Assembly (NCBI RefSeq): GCF_017315705.1
Contig: NZ_JAFLRF010000001.1
Span: 1 to 64,000 of the forward strand
From: Trinickia mobilis
GTDB taxonomy: Bacteria > Pseudomonadota > Gammaproteobacteria > Burkholderiales > Burkholderiaceae
Reading direction: 5' to 3'
Length of the DNA stretch: 64,000 bases
Shown here piece by piece: positions 51,154 through 60,451 of this stretch. How positions within the stretch are numbered: the stretch's first letter is position 1; each line of letters starts with the position of its first letter. The position numbers and the translations under genes were made by a program. The notes below the pieces were generated by a model. It saw nothing but the letters and a program-made list of their open reading frames with translations. It did not search any database and was not told where the DNA came from.

Positions 51154-52059
51154 ATGGCACATATCTGGGAAGGCGTTCTGCCCGCGGTCACGACCAAGTT
51201 TCACGCAGATTTCAGCATAGACCATGAATGGACGAAGAAGAACATCGAGGCCCAGATCGAGGCCGGCGTCGACGGCATCATCGTGTGCGGGTCGCTCGGC
51301 GAAGCGTCCACGCTCTCGCTCGACGAAAAGCTCGAAGTGCTCGACATCGCCGTCGATGCGTCGCGCGGGCGGGTGCCGGTTCTGTTGACCGTTGCCGAGA
51401 ACAGCACGCTCGACGGCTGCCGCCAGGTCGAGCGCGGCGCGAAACACGGCGCGTCGGGCTATATGGTGCTGCCGGGCCTGCGCTATCTGTCCGACCGGCG
51501 CGAGACGCTCCACCACTTCCGCACGATCGCGGACGCGAGCGCGCTGCCCCTGATGATCTACAACAATCCGCTCGCGTACGGCGTCGACATGACGCCCGAC
51601 ATGTTCGCGGAAATCGCCGGCGAAAAGAAAATCGTCGCGATCAAGGAATCGTGCGGCGACGTGCGGCGCGTCACCGATCTGATCAATGCGGTCGGCGACC
51701 GCTACGCGATTCTCTGCGGCGTCGACAATCTCGCGATGGAAGCAATGCTGATGGGCGCGCACGGCTGGGTCGCGGGGCTCGTCTGCGCGTTTCCGCACGA
51801 AACGGTCGCGATCTACAAGCTCGTCAAGGCGGGCCGGCTCGACGAGGCGCGCAAGATCTATCGCTGGTTCGCGCCGCTCCTCGCACTCGACGTCTCGGCC
51901 AAGCTCGTGCAGAACATCAAGCTGGCCGAAGCGATCGTCGGTCTCGGCACGGAGCCGGTGCGCCCGCCGCGCCTGCCGCTGGCGGGCGACGAGCGCAAGG
52001 CCGTCGAAACGCTGATCCGTCACGCGATCGAAACGCGGCCTGCGCTGCCGTCGCTCTGA
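51154..52059 (+). CDS. DapA-family lyase, probably pyrroline-4-hydroxy-2-carboxylate deaminase
   Basis: 301 residues of dihydrodipicolinate synthase fold: GIIVCGSLGEASTLSLDEKL, YMVLPGLRYLSDRRETLHHF, PLMIYNNPLAYGVDMTPDMF, and the Schiff-base lysine in IVAIKESCGDVRRV. With the hydroxyproline epimerase and dehydrogenase divergent to it, the deaminase giving alpha-ketoglutarate semialdehyde is the fitting role. The start follows CAGGAGAGACGAC. The matching semialdehyde dehydrogenase is not adjacent. Confidence 0.9.
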   Translation: MAHIWEGVLPAVTTKFHADFSIDHEWTKKNIEAQIEAGVDGIIVCGSLGEASTLSLDEKLEVLDIAVDASRGRVPVLLTVAENSTLDGCRQVERGAKHGASGYMVLPGLRYLSDRRETLHHFRTIADASALPLMIYNNPLAYGVDMTPDMFAEIAGEKKIVAIKESCGDVRRVTDLINAVGDRYAILCGVDNLAMEAMLMGAHGWVAGLVCAFPHETVAIYKLVKAGRLDEARKIYRWFAPLLALDVSAKLVQNIKLAEAIVGLGTEPVRPPRLPLAGDERKAVETLIRHAIETRPALPSL

Positions 52060-52251
52060 AGCCGATCCAGGGCCTGTCCAATAAGCAAGAAACAGGGGGT
52101 TTTCGCAGCGGGCATAGGGGATGCTGCGACTACCCCCCGTCAGCGGCATGCAAGACACGCGACATCGACCCTTCAGCAAAGCCCGAAACGTCGGCAGGCG
52201 CAAGCGCCCTACGATGAGTGGGTCGAAGCCGCGACCCAACTCATGAACACG

Positions 52252-52260
52252 CCCCCCCCC
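52252..52260 (+). repeat. Nine-C homopolymer at the start of an MFS exporter gene
   Basis: ATG AAC ACG at 52243 is followed by nine C. With nine, the frame from this ATG runs off the transporter frame. With eight, it would read MNTPPPTFTPAITRVLATVS straight into the transporter. The tract is therefore a candidate phase-variable switch, or a sequencing/assembly slip. Confidence 0.55.
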
Positions 52261-52297
52261 AACCTTCACGCCCGCGATCACGCGCGTCCTCGCCACG

Positions 52298-53716
52298 GTG
52301 AGCGTCGCGTTCGTCGTCACGCAGCTCGACGTCACGATCGTCAATATCGCCCTGCCGCGCATCGGCTCCGATCTCTCCACCCACGTCGCGGCCCTGCAAT
52401 GGATCGTCGACGCCTATATGCTCGCGTTCGCCGTGCTGATGCTGTCGGCCGGCGTGCTCGGCGACCGTTTCGGCGCGCGGCGCCTGTTCGCGGGCGGCAT
52501 CGCGCTCTTTGCGCTCGCGTCGCTCGCTTGCGGGCTCGCGCCGAACGTGGCGACGCTGATCGGCGCGCGCGCCGTGCAAGGCGTCAGCGCCGCGGCGATG
52601 CTGCCGAATTCGCTTGCGTTGCTCAATCAGGCTTGCCGGCACGATCCGCAACTGAGAGCGCGCGCGGTCGGACTCTGGACCGCATCGGGCGCGGTCGCAA
52701 TTGCAGCCGGGCCGATCGCGGGCGGGCTGCTGATCGCCGCGTTCGGCTGGCGCAGCATCTTTCTCGTCAATCTGCCGATCTGCGCGGCGGGACTGTTGGC
52801 GGCCCGCGCATGGGTGCCCGCTGCGGCGCGGCGGCAAGATTCGCCGCCGCACGTCGCGGCGAAAGAAGCGCATGTGCGCACCGGCGGCATCGATCTGCCG
52901 GGCCAGTGCCTTGCCATCGTCACCCTGACCGCCTTCACCGGCGCCGTCATCGAACTGCGGCCGCTCGGCGTCACGCACCCGCTCGTCGCCGGCAGCTTCG
53001 CGCTCGCACTCGTGGCCGGAATCGTCTTTGTCGCGGTGCAGGCCCGCAGCTCGGCGCCGATGCTGCCGTTGTCGCTGTTCCGCGATGCGACCTTCAGCGC
53101 GGCGGTGCTGTTCGGCGTCTGCGTGAACTTCGCCTACTACGGGATGGTGTTCGTGCTGAGCCTCTTCCTGCAGCGTGTGCACGGCGACACACCGCTCGAG
53201 GCCGGCCTCGCGTTCCTGCCGCTGACGGGCGGCTTCCTGATCTCGAACATCGTCAGCGGCTGGGTGGTCGGGCGCTACGGTCCGCGCGTGCCGATGATTC
53301 TCGGCGCGGCGACGGGCGCGCTCGGCTACGGCCTGCTGCATGCGACGCAAGCGTCCACGCCGACCCTCGCGCTCTTGCTGCCGTTCCTGCTGATCCCCTC
53401 CGGCATGGGCCTCGCGGTTCCTGCGATGACGACAGCCATCCTCGCCTCGGTCGAGCCGCAACGCGCCGGCACCGCATCGGCGGTGCTGAATACGGCGCGG
53501 CAAGCGGCCGGTGCGGTCGGCGTCGCGGCGTTCGGGGCGCTCGTGAGCGGGGCGGCGGCTTCGCACGTCGTGTACGGCCTGCAGGTGTCGACGGCCATCG
53601 CGTCGGGACTGCTCGTGGCGGGCGGCGTGCTCGCGTGCTTCATTCATCCGCATTCGCATCGGCGCAATGCGGTTCGATCCGCTGCCGCGGTCGCGCAATC
53701 GGGCCGCGGAGAATAG
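52298..53716 (+). CDS. MFS multidrug exporter, EmrB/QacA (DHA2, 14-segment) type
   Basis: The frame from GTG 52298 gives 472 residues. FVVTQLDVTIVNIALPRIGS and ALQWIVDAYMLAFAVLMLSA are DHA2 motifs, followed by GDRFGARRLFAGG and fourteen hydrophobic segments. The natural start is probably ATG 52243: protein-like sequence (TFTPAITRVLAT) continues in frame upstream of the GTG as far as a nine-C run and is then cut from the ATG by one base. The GTG has no good Shine-Dalgarno. Drug or metabolite efflux is inferred from family. Confidence 0.82.
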   Translation: MSVAFVVTQLDVTIVNIALPRIGSDLSTHVAALQWIVDAYMLAFAVLMLSAGVLGDRFGARRLFAGGIALFALASLACGLAPNVATLIGARAVQGVSAAAMLPNSLALLNQACRHDPQLRARAVGLWTASGAVAIAAGPIAGGLLIAAFGWRSIFLVNLPICAAGLLAARAWVPAAARRQDSPPHVAAKEAHVRTGGIDLPGQCLAIVTLTAFTGAVIELRPLGVTHPLVAGSFALALVAGIVFVAVQARSSAPMLPLSLFRDATFSAAVLFGVCVNFAYYGMVFVLSLFLQRVHGDTPLEAGLAFLPLTGGFLISNIVSGWVVGRYGPRVPMILGAATGALGYGLLHATQASTPTLALLLPFLLIPSGMGLAVPAMTTAILASVEPQRAGTASAVLNTARQAAGAVGVAAFGALVSGAAASHVVYGLQVSTAIASGLLVAGGVLACFIHPHSHRRNAVRSAAAVAQSGRGE

Positions 53717-53769
53717 CGCGGCGCGAGGCGGTTGCAGCCCGCTAACGAGCAATCGGCTCAGTCGTTGCG

Positions 53770-54042
53770 CTACAACGTCGCATTCTGAATCGAGCCGGTA
53801 TCGAGCGCGCGCTCGATCAATCCTTCTTCTTTCGCTTTGCGAATCGCATCGGCCAGTACTACGTCGGGCGCCTCGATCTCGGCGCGGATCGCGCCGAACA
53901 ATCCGGATGCGTCGAGGACCACGAGCGTCTCCGCCGAATCCTCGCGGCTGATGATCACACGATGCTTCGATTCCCCTTCTCCGAGGCTCGCGCAAAACGA
54001 CATCATTTCGCCGCCGATCATTTGTTCGAAGTTCAGAATCAT
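53770..54042 (-). CDS. Small hypothetical protein
   Basis: 90 residues, start MILNFEQMIGGEMMSFCASL after a strong GGAGGG. It is alpha/beta with an acidic surface (HRVIISREDSAETLVVLDAS, DVVLADAIRKAKEEGLIE). I do not recognise the family. It lies 68 bp after doxX on the same strand, so the two could share a transcript. Confidence 0.7.
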   Translation of the reverse strand: MILNFEQMIGGEMMSFCASLGEGESKHRVIISREDSAETLVVLDASGLFGAIRAEIEAPDVVLADAIRKAKEEGLIERALDTGSIQNATL

Positions 54043-54110
54043 TGCAACCCTCCGGTCGGAGCCGAGGCGCTCAGTTGACAACTACCAAGCAAGCTCCGTG
54101 CAAACCCCGC

Positions 54111-54545
54111 TCAGCGCAGCCCGCGACGGCTGCGCGGGGTCTGCGCCCCGTCGATGCTCACGCTGCCCGCGCCTGTCACGAAGAGCAGGAGAAAGCCGCC
54201 CGCCATCGCCACGTTCTTCCAGAAATGGATCACCATGTCACGCTGCGTGACTGCATCGGCGACGTTCCAGAAGTCGTGCCCAAGCACGGCCGTGACGACG
54301 CAGTAGGCCGCCATGAAAATGCCGAGCGGCCGAATCTTGAAGCCGAGGACCAGGAACAGGCCGCCCAGCACTTCGACCGCCACCGCAAGCGGCGCGCCGA
54401 CTTGCACGAACGGCACGCCTTTCGCCTGCAGATACCCCACAAAGCCCGCGTATCCCAGCAGCTTCATGACACCGCTCCATAGAAACAACACCGACAGAGC
54501 AATTCGTGCAATGAAAATTACGCCGGAATCGACGGGACGCGTCAT
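54111..54545 (-). CDS. DoxX-family membrane protein
   Basis: 144 residues with four hydrophobic segments: ARIALSVLFLWSGVMKLLGY, the second around LAVAVEVLGGLFLVLGFKIR, then MAAYCVVTAVLGHDFW and MAGGFLLLFVTGAG. This is typical DoxX/SURF4-like. Role unknown; members are linked to redox or detoxification. The start at 54545 follows AGGAGTTACCTC. Confidence 0.85.
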   Translation of the reverse strand: MTRPVDSGVIFIARIALSVLFLWSGVMKLLGYAGFVGYLQAKGVPFVQVGAPLAVAVEVLGGLFLVLGFKIRPLGIFMAAYCVVTAVLGHDFWNVADAVTQRDMVIHFWKNVAMAGGFLLLFVTGAGSVSIDGAQTPRSRRGLR

Positions 54546-54898
54546 GAGGTAACTCCTGAATTCAATCGAGTGAGGAAACGATGCGGGCGTTCGCGCGCGG
54601 CGCGGGTTGACCGTCAGAATATGTGCTGGACTGCCGTTTTCCAAGCAAAAAGCGCTTGCGAAACGGACCTAGCGTATGACTGCGTTCTGCCGCACGCGCT
54701 GTAAAAATGACATCGACAGCACGCGCGTTCTGCATCGACCTGCGCTGGCCGCACGAGTTCAACCCGGGCAAAAAACGCTGAAAACCGCGGCGCCGATATC
54801 GCCGCCGCGCGAGGCAATTGTTATAATTCTCTCAATCACCCGATACAAATATAACGCTCGCTGCCACGCCCGACCGCAGCGTCCTTTCCAGGGCCACC
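54546..54898. other. Gene-free region before deoR
   Basis: 353 bp between divergent doxX and deoR. TTATAATTC at 54821-54829 contains a TATAAT hexamer and an AT-rich patch follows to 54855, a likely deoR promoter. No gene is convincing. Confidence 0.5.
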
Positions 54899-55627
54899 AT
54901 GCTCAAGACCGAACGCCTGCGCTCGCTTGCCGACGCGCTCGCCAAGCAGAACGTCATGCACCTGCGCGATGCCGCCACCCTGCTCGGCGTGTCCGAAATG
55001 ACGGTGCGGCGCGACATCGCCGGGAACCCCGAGCGCTTCACCTATCTCGGCGGCTATATCGTCAGCGCCACCGATGTGCCGAACTCCGCGGGCTACTCGC
55101 TCGAGCAGGAGAAGGATCACTTCGCGCAAGCGAAGGCGCAGGCGTCGGCGCACGCCGCGAAGCTCATCGCCGACAACGAGACGATCTTCATCGATTGCGG
55201 CACGACGCTCACCACGCTTGCGCGCCTGATTCCGGCCGATTTCCACGTGACGGCGGTCTGCTATTCGCTGAACATCGCCGAAATCCTGCGGCACATGCCG
55301 AACGTGCGGATGATTCTGCTGGGCGGCGTCTACGTGCCGTCGTCGGATTCGTTTGCCGGCGACGAAAGTCTAGCGATGCTGCGCCGCATGGGGATCAACA
55401 AGGCGTTCATTACCGCCGGCGGAATCGACGACGCGCGTGGCGTCACGTGCTGGAATTTCCATGAAGTGGGGCTGAAGCAGGCGGCGATGGCGAGCGCGGT
55501 CGAGCGGCATTTGATTGTGGACGCAAGCAAGTTCGGCGTCGTGAAGCCGGTGCGCTTTTCGCAGGTCGACGACTTCGACTCGATCATCACCGAGAAAGGC
55601 CAGGAACTGCGCAAGCGCAAGGCTTGA
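54899..55627 (+). CDS. deoR: DeoR-family repressor, close in sequence to E. coli DeoR
   Basis: 242 residues. The HTH MHLRDAATLLGVSEMTVRRD, YLGGYIV, the phosphosugar-binding FIDCGTTLTTLARLI, TAVCYSLNIAEIL, GVTCWNFHEVGLKQ and VDASKFGVVKPVRFSQ parallel E. coli DeoR motif for motif, as I recall it. DeoR itself answers to deoxyribose-5-phosphate. This supports a deoxyribose or deoxynucleoside role for the adjoining minus-strand transporter operon, with which it converges. Confidence 0.88.
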   Translation: MLKTERLRSLADALAKQNVMHLRDAATLLGVSEMTVRRDIAGNPERFTYLGGYIVSATDVPNSAGYSLEQEKDHFAQAKAQASAHAAKLIADNETIFIDCGTTLTTLARLIPADFHVTAVCYSLNIAEILRHMPNVRMILLGGVYVPSSDSFAGDESLAMLRRMGINKAFITAGGIDDARGVTCWNFHEVGLKQAAMASAVERHLIVDASKFGVVKPVRFSQVDDFDSIITEKGQELRKRKA

Positions 55628-55634
55628 AGCACCG

Positions 55635-56693
55635 TCAGTTGCCGCGCCGGCGCAGCGCAAACAGCGTGCCCGCGATCAGGATGAACGCGCCGATGATCAC
55701 CTTTTGCCACGTGCTCGGAATGCCGATCAGAATCAGCACATTGTTGATCATCGTGACGAGCACGACGCCGAGCAGCGTCCCGATCACCGTCCCGCTTCCC
55801 CCCGTGATGCGCGCGCCGCCGAGAATCACCGCTGCGATCACGTCGAGTTCGCTGCCGACGAGGTCGAATGGATTCGCGAGCCGGTTGTTCGCCACGTGCA
55901 GAATGCCCGCGACGCCCGCCAGCATCCCCGTATAACCGAACACGAACAGGTGAATCGCGCGCAGGTTATAGCCGAGCCGCTCGGCGATCGCAAGGCTGCC
56001 GCCCATCGCGTAGACCGCGCGGCCCATCATCGTCCGGTTCAGCAGCCACCACGTGAGCAGCGCCGCGGCAAAGAGCGCGATCACCGAGACCGGCAGCACG
56101 GCATGCAGCCCGTCCGCGGTCTGGTACGAAAAGAGCGGCAGCTTGCCGAAGCGGTCCATGCTGTGCGGAATGTTCATGAAGAAGGTCGTGCCGACGAACG
56201 TCAGCAAGATCCCGCGATACAGGTACAGCGTGCCGATCGTGACGATCAGCGACGGCGCCTTCAGCCGGTGCACGAGCAGCCCGTTGATCACGCCGAGCAC
56301 GACGCCGCCCACGGCGCCCGTCACGAGAATCAGCGCGAACGGCGCATCGGGCCACCACGCGAAGACGGCCTTCGTGATCGAATACATCGTCAGCGCGCCG
56401 ATCGCCGTAAACGACACGTCGATGCCGCCCGAGGCCAGCACGACGAGCGTGCCGAGCGCGAACAGCGATATCGTCGTCGCCGAATGCAGCATGTCGAACA
56501 GCGTCGCCCATTGAAAGAAGCGCGGATTGATCCCGCCGACGATCGCGCACGTGAGCACGATCAACGCGGCCGTGAACCACTCGGGATTGCGCGAGAGCTT
56601 CATGCGCCAGTTGAGCGGCCTGACCTGTGGCGCGGCTTCGGCGGCTTCGGCGGCGTTGGGGGGAGTCATGGTCTGATTCATGCGCAAGTCCAT
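55635..56693 (-). CDS. ABC sugar/nucleoside transporter permease
   Basis: 352 residues of BPD_transp_2 type with about ten hydrophobic segments: TTISLFALGTLVVLASGGID, APSLIVTIGTLYLYRGI, ERLGYNLRAIHLFVFGYTGM and GGARITGGSGTVIGTLLGVV. It pairs with the second permease at 59397 and the ATPase directly upstream (7 bp). A start at 56681 (MNQTMTPP) is also possible. Confidence 0.9.
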   Translation of the reverse strand: MDLRMNQTMTPPNAAEAAEAAPQVRPLNWRMKLSRNPEWFTAALIVLTCAIVGGINPRFFQWATLFDMLHSATTISLFALGTLVVLASGGIDVSFTAIGALTMYSITKAVFAWWPDAPFALILVTGAVGGVVLGVINGLLVHRLKAPSLIVTIGTLYLYRGILLTFVGTTFFMNIPHSMDRFGKLPLFSYQTADGLHAVLPVSVIALFAAALLTWWLLNRTMMGRAVYAMGGSLAIAERLGYNLRAIHLFVFGYTGMLAGVAGILHVANNRLANPFDLVGSELDVIAAVILGGARITGGSGTVIGTLLGVVLVTMINNVLILIGIPSTWQKVIIGAFILIAGTLFALRRRGN

Positions 56694-56700
56694 CGTGATT

Positions 56701-58233
56701 CTATGCAGCCTCGGAAAGCAGCGCGTGATAGAGGGCCGCTTCCTTCAGCCCCTCGGCGCGGTACTCGCTGGCGACGCGGCCCTTCTTCATCATCAGGATG
56801 CGGTCGCAGTTCTGCAGCAGCTCCGGCAGATCGTCGCTGATCAAGAGAATACCGATGCCGCTTTGCGACAGCCGCTGCATGATGCGGTAAATGATGTCCT
56901 TCGAGCCGACGTCGACGCCTACTGTCGGCCCGTGCAGGATCAGCACGCGCGGATCGATCGCGAGCCAGCGGCCGATCAGCACGCGCTGCTGGTTGCCGCC
57001 CGACAGCGACTGCACGGGCTTGTCGATGTCGGGCGTCGCGATCTGCAATTCCTTGACCGTGTCGACGGCGAGTTCGCGCGCACGCTTGCGGTCGATCTGG
57101 CCGAAGCGGTCGCGCAGGCTCGAAATCATCGCGGTGATCACGTTGTCGCGAATCGGCTTGTCGAGGAAGAGCCCTTCGTTCAGGCGGTCTTCGGGGACGT
57201 AGCCGATGCGGTGGCGTTTCGCGTCCGCCGGCGTGCGCAGCACGATCGGCTGGCCGTCGAGCGCGATGCGGCCGGAGTCGGCCGGCGCGACGCCCGCCAG
57301 CGCGCGCGCCAGTTCGTTGCGGCCCGAATCGAGCAGCCCGGTCACGCCCAAGATCTCGCCGCGGTGCAGCGCGAGCGACACGTCGCGGAATTGCCCTGCG
57401 CGCGTGAGCTCATGCACCGCGAGCACCACCTCCGCTTGCATCGTGCCCGCGCGATAGCGCTCGCTCGACAGCTGGCGCCCGGTCATCAATTCGCTCAGCC
57501 GAGCCTTCGTATAATCGGCAATCGGTCCGCTCGCGACCTTCTGGCCGTCGCGCATCACGATCACTTCGCCGCCGATCGCGTAGCACTCGTCGAGCTTGTG
57601 GCTCACGAACAGCACGGTCACCCCCTGCGCGCGCAGATTCGCGAGCACGGCGATCAGGTTGTCGACTTCCTTTTGCGTCAGCGAGGTGGTCGGCTCGTCC
57701 ATGATGACGAACTTCGCCTCGCTCGCAATCGCGCGCGCAATCGCGACGAGCTGGCGCGTCGCGAGCGGCAATTGCTCGATCAGCGTCGCCTGAAAATCCG
57801 CGTCGCCGGGCAGGCCGACCGCCTGCAACGCCCGCGCTGCGGTCTGGGCGAGCGCGCGGCGATCGAACGTGCGCGCGAGGCGCCCGTCGTGCTCGGCCAA
57901 TTCGGTTGTCAGCCCAACGTTCTCGGCGACGTTCATGTTCGGCAGCAGCGACAAATCCTGATAGACCGTCTCGATGCCCGCCGCGAGCGCTGCGAGCGGC
58001 GAAAGCCGCGCATGGCGCTTGCCTTCGACGATCAGCTCGCCTTCGTCGGGCGGCTGCGCACCGGAAATGATCTTGATCAGCGTGCTCTTGCCGCAGCCGT
58101 TTTCGCCGAGCAGGTGATAGATCTGGCCGCGCGCGAACGCGAGCGTCACGCCGCGCAACGCGTGCACGCCGGTAAAGCGCTTGTGGACGCCGACCACTTG
58201 CAGCAACGGCTCGGAAGAAGTCTGTTGATTCAT
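56701..58233 (-). CDS. ABC sugar transporter ATP-binding protein (double domain)
   Basis: 510 residues with two nucleotide-binding domains. The first has GENGCGKSTLIKIISGAQ, ETVYQDLSLLPN, LPLATRQLVAIARAI and VIMDEPTTSL. The second is degenerate at Walker A (GVTGLLDSGRNELARALAG), with LSGGNQQRVLIGRWLA. This is the RbsA/RhaT-type layout. The family's second site is normally less active. It serves both permeases and the binding protein in the operon. Confidence 0.93.
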   Translation of the reverse strand: MNQQTSSEPLLQVVGVHKRFTGVHALRGVTLAFARGQIYHLLGENGCGKSTLIKIISGAQPPDEGELIVEGKRHARLSPLAALAAGIETVYQDLSLLPNMNVAENVGLTTELAEHDGRLARTFDRRALAQTAARALQAVGLPGDADFQATLIEQLPLATRQLVAIARAIASEAKFVIMDEPTTSLTQKEVDNLIAVLANLRAQGVTVLFVSHKLDECYAIGGEVIVMRDGQKVASGPIADYTKARLSELMTGRQLSSERYRAGTMQAEVVLAVHELTRAGQFRDVSLALHRGEILGVTGLLDSGRNELARALAGVAPADSGRIALDGQPIVLRTPADAKRHRIGYVPEDRLNEGLFLDKPIRDNVITAMISSLRDRFGQIDRKRARELAVDTVKELQIATPDIDKPVQSLSGGNQQRVLIGRWLAIDPRVLILHGPTVGVDVGSKDIIYRIMQRLSQSGIGILLISDDLPELLQNCDRILMMKKGRVASEYRAEGLKEAALYHALLSEAA

Positions 58234-58307
58234 CGTTACTAACCGCTCGTATTAAATGCGGCGCGCGCCTGAAACAACGCGCGCCCTCTCCACCCCTGTC
58301 CGCCCGC

Positions 58308-59312
58308 TTAGAACGAATAGTTCTTGTAGTTCGACTTGTCGACGTCGACCCAGCCCTGGCCGCGCACGACGATGCCCTTACCCGGGCCCTTCGCGACCGT
58401 CACCTTGTTGTATCCCGGGATGCCGAGATCCTGGCCGTTCGACACGGTTTTCCCGTCGATCAGCATCTGCGCGACCTTGTTCATCGCGAGGCCCGCGAGC
58501 TTCGGATCCCAGAACGAGATGCCGTTGATCGCGCCGGTCTCGAGGAACTTGCCGGCTTCGGTCGGCAGGCCCGTGCCGTACACGCAGATCTTGCCTTGCA
58601 GGCCCGCTTCCTCGACCGCGCGGCCGATGCCGATCACGTCCAGCGACGACGACCCTTGGAAGCCCTTCAAGTCCGGGTGCTTGCGCAGGACTTCCTTCGC
58701 GACTTCGTACGCGCGCTCGCCGTCGTTGTTCGTTTCGAGCTTCGGCTCGACGAGATCCATCTTCGGATACTTCGCCTTCGCGTTCTGGATGCCGCCGTCC
58801 GCCCACTGCACTTGCGAGCGGCTGCCAAGCGAGCCGACCAATACGGCCCACTTGCCTTCGTCGTGCATGCACGACGCGAGGTGCTCGTTCAGGTTCGCGC
58901 CGTAGGCGGTGTTGTCGAACGCCTCGATGTCGACCATCGTGTTCTTTTCGTTGTCGGCTTCGTGCGTGACGACCTTGATGCCGCGATCCATCGCTTTCTT
59001 GAGCGCGGGTTCGAGCGTCGCCGGATCGTACGGGACCACGGCGATCGCGCTCACTTTCTTCGCGATCAGGTCTTCGATGATGTTGAGCTGCTGGGCGGCG
59101 TCGGCGCGGCCCGGGCCCGTTTGATAGGCGGTCACGCCCGGGTTGTCCGTGGCGAATTGCTTCACGCCTTCGTCCATCCGGTTGAACCAGTTGATGCCGG
59201 TCACCTTGACGACCGTAACGATCGTTTCGTTCGTCGCCGCGTGCGCGGCGACCATGACGCCCGCGCTCAACGCACATGCGGTAAGCGCAACGCTCAGTCG
59301 AGTCAATTTCAT
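58308..59312 (-). CDS. Sugar ABC transporter binding protein (RhaS/LsrB-like)
   Basis: 334 residues. There is a signal peptide (VALTACALSAGVMVAAHAA), then TVVKVTGINWFNRMDEGVKQ, AAQQLNIIEDLIAKKVSAIA, VVTHEADNEKN, LKGFQGSSSLDVIGIGRAVE and GTGLPTEAGKFLETGAINGI. These are features shared by rhamnose-, AI-2- and related sugar-binding proteins. Context (DeoR, kinase, mutarotase) suggests a sugar such as deoxyribose or a nucleoside rather than AI-2. The start follows AAAGGAGACACACAGC. Confidence 0.88.
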   Translation of the reverse strand: MKLTRLSVALTACALSAGVMVAAHAATNETIVTVVKVTGINWFNRMDEGVKQFATDNPGVTAYQTGPGRADAAQQLNIIEDLIAKKVSAIAVVPYDPATLEPALKKAMDRGIKVVTHEADNEKNTMVDIEAFDNTAYGANLNEHLASCMHDEGKWAVLVGSLGSRSQVQWADGGIQNAKAKYPKMDLVEPKLETNNDGERAYEVAKEVLRKHPDLKGFQGSSSLDVIGIGRAVEEAGLQGKICVYGTGLPTEAGKFLETGAINGISFWDPKLAGLAMNKVAQMLIDGKTVSNGQDLGIPGYNKVTVAKGPGKGIVVRGQGWVDVDKSNYKNYSF

Positions 59313-59396
59313 GCTGTGTGTCTCCTTTATCGTTTGACGACGCCCCTTAGCGAAAAGCGGACGCCCGAGGCGCGATGTCCGCCGAACACCGAACTG

Positions 59397-60425
59397 TCAG
59401 GGCTTGCCCGCCGCCTGCGGCTTGGCCGCCATGCCGAAGATCGCCCGCACCCGGTCGCCGCCCGCGAACGCGAGCGACAGCAGCAGCAGAAAGCCCCAGG
59501 CGCAGTCGCCGAAGAACTGCGAAACGCCCATCAGATTGAACAGGCTCGACAGGAATTGCAGGACCGTTGCCGCGAAAAACACGCAGACGATGCGCCCATA
59601 GCCGCCCGCCGGATTCACGCCGCCCATCACGGCGATCAGGATCGCGATCAGCAGGTACGAGTTGCCGTAGTCCCATCTCGCGGACAGCGTGTGCGTCGTG
59701 CTGATCAGGCCCGCGAGCGACGCGAGCACGCCGCACATCGTGTACGTGACGATGAGCATCCGCGCGCGCGGAATGCCGGCGTAGAACGCCGCGCGCTGGT
59801 TCGTGCCCATCAGGTAGAGCCGCAGGCCGAACGGCGTGCGCTTGAGGAGCCAGCCGAGCAGCACGACGGCGGCGATGAAGATGCAAAACGAAATCGGCAC
59901 TTGGAAGACGGTGCCGTTGCCGATGTTCGACAGCGGATCGACGTAATCGACGTGCACCGAAGCGCCGTTGGAAAGCGCCACCGCAAAGCCCGTGAACAGC
60001 AATTGCGTGCCGAGCGTGCAGAGAATCGGCGTGAGCCGCAGCCGCGCGATGACGACGCCGTTCAGGAAGCCGCCCACCAAACCCATGCAGATGACGATCA
60101 CGCAAAAGAGCGCCATATAAAGCACGGGCGAATCGTCGCCGCTCACGAACTTCGGCACGACGAGCGCGGCGGCCATCCCCGACAAATTCGCGAGCCCGAC
60201 GCCCGACAAATCGATCCCGCCGTTGCCCGAGAGCATCGACAGCATGATGCCGAGCGCGAGCAGCCCGAGTTCGGGCAGTTGAGAGCCCATCGACTGCAGG
60301 TTGTCGATATCGACGAACTGCCCGTGCGACAGCCCGATCGCGATCAGCACGACCAGCACGTTGACGCCCAGCAGAAAATTCAATTGCCGGTCGCCGAAAA
60401 GACCTTGCATCAATTTCGAATTCAT
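59397..60425 (-). CDS. ABC sugar/nucleoside transporter permease (second)
   Basis: 342 residues, BPD_transp_2 type: LGLLALGIMLSMLSGNGGID, LTPILCTLGTQLLFTGFAVA, GTNQRAAFYAGIPRARMLIV and MGGVNPAGGYGRIVCVFFAA. The ATG at 60425 (MNSKLMQGLFGDRQLNF) follows AAGGAGTGCGCCGTCACC. Two different permeases imply a heterodimeric channel. Confidence 0.9.
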   Translation of the reverse strand: MNSKLMQGLFGDRQLNFLLGVNVLVVLIAIGLSHGQFVDIDNLQSMGSQLPELGLLALGIMLSMLSGNGGIDLSGVGLANLSGMAAALVVPKFVSGDDSPVLYMALFCVIVICMGLVGGFLNGVVIARLRLTPILCTLGTQLLFTGFAVALSNGASVHVDYVDPLSNIGNGTVFQVPISFCIFIAAVVLLGWLLKRTPFGLRLYLMGTNQRAAFYAGIPRARMLIVTYTMCGVLASLAGLISTTHTLSARWDYGNSYLLIAILIAVMGGVNPAGGYGRIVCVFFAATVLQFLSSLFNLMGVSQFFGDCAWGFLLLLSLAFAGGDRVRAIFGMAAKPQAAGKP

Positions 60426-60451
60426 GGTGACGGCGCACTCCTTCAAACGGT

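Noticed and set aside
52060-52242. Possible insertion-sequence end (GGCCTGTCCAATAAGC) before the MFS gene
   Set aside because: No matching inverted end, target duplication or transposase was found.
58308-59312. LsrB resemblance as evidence for AI-2 signalling
   Set aside because: No lsrK, lsrF or lsrG-type genes are present. DeoR, PfkB and FucU neighbours favour sugar or nucleoside uptake.
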